Both the position numbers and the translations under genes were made by a program. From Prevotellaceae bacterium (GTDB lineage Bacteria; Bacteroidota; Bacteroidia; Bacteroidales; Paludibacteraceae), in assembly GCA_031270425.1 (NCBI GenBank), contig JAISXQ010000047.1:1-5705 (forward strand): a stretch of DNA of 5,705 nucleotides. Reading direction: 5' to 3'. Positions 1 through 5,705 of this stretch are shown here, piece after piece. The notes under the pieces were generated by a model. It was not told where the DNA came from. It ran no database searches and saw only the letters and a program-made list of their open reading frames with translations. Numbering within the stretch: the first letter of the stretch is position 1; every line of letters begins with the position of its first letter.

Positions 1-2154
<2,154 letters not shown>

Positions 2155-2164
2155 TAATTTTTTA

Positions 2165-2172
2165 TAATTTTG
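2165..2172 (+). promoter_or_regulatory. Possible Bacteroidetes -7 promoter element (TAnnTTTG)
   Basis: TAATTTTG is an exact match to the -7 consensus TAnnTTTG used by the primary sigma factor of Bacteroidetes. It lies in the 30-base gap after the beta-galactosidase, ahead of the lipoprotein gene. There is no TTTG -33 element at the expected distance of about 19 bases upstream (the sequence there is GTTA). A start site about 7 bases downstream would leave a leader of only a few bases before the ATG at 2185. In an AT-rich gap an eight-base match with two free positions could be chance. Confidence 0.25.
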
Positions 2173-2184
2173 CACTCTAAAAAA

Positions 2185-2655
2185 ATGAAAAATTTAATTT
2201 TATATAGTTGCTTAATAATGAGTTGTTTTACTGCTTGTAAAGAGAATAAAACAACCGAAGTTACTTCCGATTTTGTTGGGATTTGGCAACTCTGCGCCCA
2301 ACGATACAACGAAGAAATGCCGACTATTGCACCTTTCGAGCAGGAGCGGCTACCCGAATATAAAATCATTGACAAAGACGGAACGTTTACCAATCTGATT
2401 GTTTCGCGAAATACTTACATTACCGTTTTCGGTACTTACGATATTTCAAAAAAAGATAAATACGTCGAACTGGTAGAGAAATCGTACACCAATCCGAACC
2501 ACAATCGCTTTGCCAACGAAATGGATTGCGAAATGACCAACGGTAAATATTTGAAACTGAGCTACGACACGGCGACAGGCACGCGACAGGAAAAAGTTAT
2601 AGAGCTTTGGATAAAAGTGCAGAAAGGAAATCCGTTTGAAGCTACCGAAAACTGA
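2185..2655 (+). CDS. Small lipoprotein, probably lipocalin-like (DUF4488-like)
   Basis: 156-residue envelope protein of unknown function. The N-terminus MKNLILYSCLIMSCFTAC is a lipoprotein signal: a short basic start, a hydrophobic stretch and a lipobox ending at C18 (FTAC), with C14 (IMSC) as a weaker alternative. The residues after C18 (KENK) only weakly resemble a Bacteroidetes surface-export signal, so facing the periplasm or the outside is open. The mature part begins with a GIWQLC segment, then KIIDKDGTFTNL and a GTYDI segment, and ends KVIELWIKV; this GxW plus alternating beta-strand pattern is what lipocalin-like Bacteroides proteins such as DUF4488 show. That family name is from memory and tentative. 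I chose the ATG at 2185 over an in-frame TTG at 2170 because it puts the basic residues directly before the hydrophobic core, and the TTG overlaps the promoter-like motif. It starts 30 bases after the beta-galactosidase stop and ends 28 before the next gene, consistent with co-transcription. A binding or accessory role in glycan handling is only inference. Confidence 0.6.
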   Translation: MKNLILYSCLIMSCFTACKENKTTEVTSDFVGIWQLCAQRYNEEMPTIAPFEQERLPEYKIIDKDGTFTNLIVSRNTYITVFGTYDISKKDKYVELVEKSYTNPNHNRFANEMDCEMTNGKYLKLSYDTATGTRQEKVIELWIKVQKGNPFEATEN

Positions 2656-2683
2656 TAAATAATACAATTATACGATTAAAGAA

Positions 2684-4102
2684 ATGAAAAAACTTTTTAA
2701 ATTATTCCTTTTAGGCTGTTTTACAGCGTTTTACTCTAATGCGAACAGTCAGAATGCCTTTTTTATAAATGCCGGTCACGGTTATGCCGAACCCTACACG
2801 GCAGGCGACCCGGGTATCCAAATGCGCGAAAAACGCAACCTGCACCATTGGACCGACTTGAACCGGAAAGCGGTGTGGTATCTGTATCAAACAGCCGGAA
2901 AATACGATATGAGTTTCGTGTTAAAGTGCGAAAAAACAAAAGATTACGCTTTTGGGATGAAGGTTTCGGCGTGTTACGACAGTCTGGATTTCGAGCCGCA
3001 GGATTTTTCATTTGTTTGCAACGCCGTTCCGCTGCAAAACGACGACCGGCAGATAAGCCCCTGTCTTTCGGTAACTATCAATAAAACAGGATATTACCGT
3101 TACGAACTGACGGCAAAAAGCGATATGAACGGTTTCCGGCTCGATCAACTTTGTTTCAAAGGAGTTGGCAAAGCGTCGACCGTCAAAGGCTTCGATACAC
3201 ACGCAACCGATTACCTCTCGTCGCCCTCAGTGCATTTGAGTTTCAGCACCACTGCGCCCACGAGCAAGCGTTACAACTGGTTGTACGGGGAAATTCTTGT
3301 GCCCGAAGGCTGCGACCCGCTTTACACATATTATATGTCGCTCGGATTTTTCCGCGGATATATGGGCATTCAAACCAACAGCGAAACCGAACGCCGCGTA
3401 CTGTTTTCGGCGTGGGACGCCGCCGACCGCGACAAATATCCCAATGCGCCGAAAGAAATGCTTGTCAGTCTGGTCGATAAGGCGGAATACGTGCAGGCAA
3501 ACGACTTCGGAAACGAAGGCACAGGCGGTCAGTCGTATGTGGGAAAAGGCAAAGCGGACACGTGGAAAACCGGCAAACCCGTCAAATTCCTGATGAACTG
3601 CCGCCACGACGGAGGCATTGTGTATAAAGGCGATTCAATCAAGCATTCTGTTATTTCGGCGTGGTACGACGCAGGCGAAGGTTGGCGTTACATTGCCTCG
3701 TGGCGTTGTCCGGTAATGCCGAAAGGAAAAGATATGTTTGATGGATTTTATTCATTTATAGAGAATTACGGCTACCGCAACGGTCAGATTTTCCGCAAAG
3801 CGTACTATTACAACACTTTCGGGCGCGACGAAAAAAGCGGCGCGTGGCAGCATTTCAACAAAGTGCGTTTCAGCAACACCGACGGAAAAGAAGGACAACG
3901 CATTGATTACGAGCAAGGCGTAGCGCCCGAAGCTCCCGACAAATTTTATATGTCGTCAGCCGGCTACAAAACGACCGTAAAAACCGGAACGGAAGTTCCG
4001 CTTATCGAGAACTTCCCCTATCTTCGGAACTTGGACTTGAAACCATTTGAAAGCCGGGTAAATAAAGCGCTGAAAGCCGAAAAGAAACGGAAGTTGAAAT
4101 AA
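2684..4102 (+). CDS. Secreted DUF5077/DUF3472 domain protein
   Basis: 472-residue exported protein of unknown biochemical function. Residues 1-22 form a Sec signal peptide, with likely cleavage after NANS (A at -3, S at -1). A lipobox-like LLGC at residues 9-12 exists, but it sits very early and the hydrophobic run continues past it, so signal peptidase I is the better reading. Residues about 24-165 fit the beta-sandwich DUF5077, with the diagnostic LHHWTD (53-58) followed by VWYLYQTAGKYDM. Residues about 198-395 are DUF3472: W199 and YGEILVPEG, then YYMSLGFFRGYMGIQTN (216-232) and ERRVLFSAWD (236-245), later GWRYIASWRCP and GFYSFIENYGYRNGQ. The two domains often occur together in Bacteroidetes proteins placed near glycosidases. 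The tail ends in a lysine-rich stretch (KALKAEKKRKLK); no type IX secretion C-terminal domain is evident. No catalytic motif can be pointed to; a carbohydrate-binding or processing role is inferred from neighbours. The sigma factor follows after only 11 bases. Domain call is confident, function unknown. Confidence 0.85.
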   Translation: MKKLFKLFLLGCFTAFYSNANSQNAFFINAGHGYAEPYTAGDPGIQMREKRNLHHWTDLNRKAVWYLYQTAGKYDMSFVLKCEKTKDYAFGMKVSACYDSLDFEPQDFSFVCNAVPLQNDDRQISPCLSVTINKTGYYRYELTAKSDMNGFRLDQLCFKGVGKASTVKGFDTHATDYLSSPSVHLSFSTTAPTSKRYNWLYGEILVPEGCDPLYTYYMSLGFFRGYMGIQTNSETERRVLFSAWDAADRDKYPNAPKEMLVSLVDKAEYVQANDFGNEGTGGQSYVGKGKADTWKTGKPVKFLMNCRHDGGIVYKGDSIKHSVISAWYDAGEGWRYIASWRCPVMPKGKDMFDGFYSFIENYGYRNGQIFRKAYYYNTFGRDEKSGAWQHFNKVRFSNTDGKEGQRIDYEQGVAPEAPDKFYMSSAGYKTTVKTGTEVPLIENFPYLRNLDLKPFESRVNKALKAEKKRKLK

Positions 4103-4113
4103 ATGTAATTTGA

Positions 4114-4698
4114 ATGGCAGAGGATATTCGTGAAACAATTCGCCTGCTTTCCACAGGCAACCGGTCTGCATTTAACCGTTTTTACGAGCGTTTTTATGAG
4201 CAGGTCTTTCACTTTGCGTTTTATTTTCTGAAAGAAAAAGAGTCGTGCAAAGAAATTGTTTCCGATGTATTCTTCTCGGTGTGGCAAAATCGCGAAAAGC
4301 TTCCCGAAGTGCTGGAAATAGAATCGTGGCTTTATGTGTTGACTCGAAACCGCTCGCTACGCTATTTGGAACAAAACAAAAAACGCGCCGTTATTTCGTT
4401 TGACGAGATAGACGATTTCTCGAAGGTGAACAGCGTTTACTTTGAAAAGGAAAATCCGCCGACGCCTTATACCCAATTGCTCGACGAAGAATTGGAACTT
4501 ATTCTGAAAGAGGCTGTTAACTCTTTGCCGGCGAAATGCCGCATGATATTTATTATGTCGCGAAAAAACGGACTGAAAACCAAAGAAATAGCCGAAATAC
4601 TGAACCTGCAAGAAGCAACCATACGGGTACAGCTGAAAATTGCGGTAGAAAAAATAGTGGCGATGCTCAAACCGCGTTTCCCCGAACTTTTTAAATAA
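4114..4698 (+). CDS. ECF-type RNA polymerase sigma-70 factor, Bacteroidetes family
   Basis: 194-residue extracytoplasmic-function sigma factor that would direct RNA polymerase to a small set of promoters. Sigma region 2 covers about residues 16-85: AFNRFYERFYEQVFHFAFYFL, then the core-binding and -10 recognition helix with SDVFFSVW (50-57) and ESWLYVLTRNRSLRYLE. A variable linker (about 90-125) leads to region 4 (about 138-185), starting SLPAKCRMIFIMSR and carrying the -35 helix-turn-helix around GLKTKEIAEILNLQEATIRVQL (153-174). The length and the LP-RxIFxxSR/GLxxKEIA pattern match the large Bacteroidetes sigma family usually paired with FecR anti-sigma factors and SusC/D systems. Here the next gene is a GH36 enzyme, not FecR. 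It lies 11 bases after the DUF3472 gene and 15 before the GH36 gene, all on one strand, so it is probably co-transcribed with its possible targets. No Shine-Dalgarno is visible, as is usual in this phylum. Its regulon and the signal it answers cannot be told from the window. Confidence 0.93.
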   Translation: MAEDIRETIRLLSTGNRSAFNRFYERFYEQVFHFAFYFLKEKESCKEIVSDVFFSVWQNREKLPEVLEIESWLYVLTRNRSLRYLEQNKKRAVISFDEIDDFSKVNSVYFEKENPPTPYTQLLDEELELILKEAVNSLPAKCRMIFIMSRKNGLKTKEIAEILNLQEATIRVQLKIAVEKIVAMLKPRFPELFK

Positions 4699-4713
4699 TT
4701 AATTGATAAATTT

Positions 4714-5705
4714 ATGAAACTGATTTTCAAACTTATTCTTGTTTTTTTGTGCATTTCGGCGCAAGCCGCCGACTACATTTCCGTTACGACCGATAATCTC
4801 TGTTTAATGCTGAAAGCGACCGACAGTAAACGGTTGGAACAGACCTACTTCGGCAGAAAACCGGCGAATTTTGCGGAACTGAAAAATATCGACCGCGAAA
4901 CTTTTGCGGCGTACTCCACTTCGGGAACGACCAACCTTTTTGAAGCCGCCTTGCAAGCTGTGCAGTACGACGGAAACACGTCAACCGAGCTCAATTTTCA
5001 AAACGTTACCGTCGAAACAAAGGACAACATTGTTCATACCGCCATTACGCTGAACGACCGCGTTTATCCGCTTTCGGTTACGTTGCACTACAACGCCTAT
5101 CAACGCGAGGACATTATTGAGCAGTGGGTCGAAATTCGGAACGACGCAAAAAAAAGCATTCGTTTAAGCCGCTTTGCCTCTTCCGATTTATCGTTTAATG
5201 CTGAAAATTACTACGTTACGAATTTTCACGGCGATTGGGCTTACGAAATGAACATGCAGGAACAACGCTTGACTTCCGGCATAAAAATTATCGATTCAAA
5301 ACTCGGCGTACGCACGAATATGTACTCGCACCCCTGTTTTTTGCTGTCCTTGGGCGGCGAAATGCGCGAGAACACGGGCGAAGTCGTTGGCGGAACGCTC
5401 GCGTGGCCCGGCAATTTTCAGTTCTGCTTCGAGGTGGATAATCAGAACAAACTGCGGGTGCTTTCGGGCGCAAATCCCTACGCTTCGGAACGCATTCTCG
5501 AAAAAGGCGAGTCGCTTGCAACGCCCGCTTTCTTGTTTTCGTACAGCGACAACGGCGCGGGAACGATTAGCCGCCGCTTCAACCGCTGGGCGCAGAAATA
5601 CGGTATTAAAAACGGCGACCGCAGCCGCGACATCTTGCTAAATAATTGGGAAGCAACCTATTTCGATTTCAATGAAGAAAAATTGACGAAAATTATCGAC
5701 GACGC
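4714..5705 (+). CDS. Secreted GH36 alpha-galactosidase, N-terminal part (3' truncated by window edge)
   Basis: Removes terminal alpha-linked galactose, as in raffinose-family sugars, galactomannan side chains or alpha-galactosyl glycans. The frame is open from the ATG at 4714 to the right edge: 330 full codons with no stop, roughly the first half of a family member of about 700 residues. Residues 1-18 are a clear signal peptide (MKLIFKLILVFLCISAQA) with an AQA signal-peptidase I site, so the enzyme is periplasmic or exported further. Residues about 25-270 form the GH36 N-terminal beta-sandwich with its landmarks: VTNFHGDWAYEMNMQEQ (168-184), IKIIDSKLGVRTN, GGTLAWPGNFQF (226-237) and the SGANPYASE segment (251-259). 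RRFNRWAQKYG leads into the catalytic barrel, whose first strand shows LLNNWEATYFDF (308-319), a hallmark of the family. The nucleophile (KWD motif) and acid/base Asp lie beyond the window, so activity cannot be confirmed. It begins 15 bases after the sigma gene, with no promoter motif in the gap, suggesting one transcript. GH36 also includes alpha-N-acetylgalactosaminidases; alpha-galactosidase is the likelier reading. Confidence 0.9.
   Translation, partial: MKLIFKLILVFLCISAQAADYISVTTDNLCLMLKATDSKRLEQTYFGRKPANFAELKNIDRETFAAYSTSGTTNLFEAALQAVQYDGNTSTELNFQNVTVETKDNIVHTAITLNDRVYPLSVTLHYNAYQREDIIEQWVEIRNDAKKSIRLSRFASSDLSFNAENYYVTNFHGDWAYEMNMQEQRLTSGIKIIDSKLGVRTNMYSHPCFLLSLGGEMRENTGEVVGGTLAWPGNFQFCFEVDNQNKLRVLSGANPYASERILEKGESLATPAFLFSYSDNGAGTISRRFNRWAQKYGIKNGDRSRDILLNNWEATYFDFNEEKLTKIIDD

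Noticed and set aside
2170..2184. TTG at 2170 as the start of the lipoprotein gene
   Set aside because: It would add HSKK before a normal lipoprotein signal, uses a rarer start codon and overlaps the promoter-like motif; the ATG at 2185 is better.
4103..4108. ATGTAA start-stop pair directly after the DUF3472 stop codon
   Set aside because: A two-codon frame is most likely chance in an AT-rich gap; nothing supports a translational control role.
4101..4112. TAATTTG, a near match to the -7 promoter motif before the sigma gene
   Set aside because: It is one base short of TAnnTTTG, and a start site downstream of it would fall at or after the sigma ATG.
5235..5641. Short open frames on both strands inside the GH36 gene
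   Set aside because: They overlap the GH36 reading frame, which carries clear family motifs throughout; their translations are low-complexity Arg/Ala/Ser shadows.

Overview
The window reads as a piece of a carbohydrate-use gene cluster from a member of the Bacteroidota, most likely the order Bacteroidales. The clues are protein families common in or typical of that group (a DUF5077/DUF3472 secreted protein, a probable DUF4488-like lipoprotein, a Bacteroidetes-type ECF sigma factor), LacZ-type GH2 and GH36 enzymes of the kind found in its polysaccharide utilisation loci, AT-rich gene junctions without clear Shine-Dalgarno sequences, and one exact match to the Bacteroidetes -7 promoter motif TAnnTTTG. 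No genus can be named from the sequence alone.

All five genes lie on the + strand with gaps of only 11 to 30 bases, so the layout looks like one operon or a chain of overlapping transcripts. In order: (1) 1-2154, the C-terminal two thirds of a LacZ-type GH2 beta-galactosidase, its N-terminus lost off the left edge; (2) 2185-2655, a small lipoprotein, probably lipocalin-like; (3) 2684-4102, a secreted protein with a DUF5077-like N-terminal half and a DUF3472 core; (4) 4114-4698, an ECF RNA polymerase sigma factor; (5) 4714-5705, the signal peptide, N-terminal domain and first catalytic-domain residues of a GH36 alpha-galactosidase, which runs off the right edge and has no stop codon in the window.

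Taken together, a beta-galactosidase and a secreted alpha-galactosidase point to breakdown of a galactose-bearing glycan or oligosaccharide. The DUF3472 protein and the lipoprotein are candidate partners of unknown job, and the sigma factor is a plausible local regulator. No SusC/SusD transporter pair and no FecR-type anti-sigma gene is present in this window; they could lie outside it. I see no tRNA, rRNA, CRISPR array, insertion sequence, long repeat or convincing terminator, and no gene-free stretch above about 30 bases.
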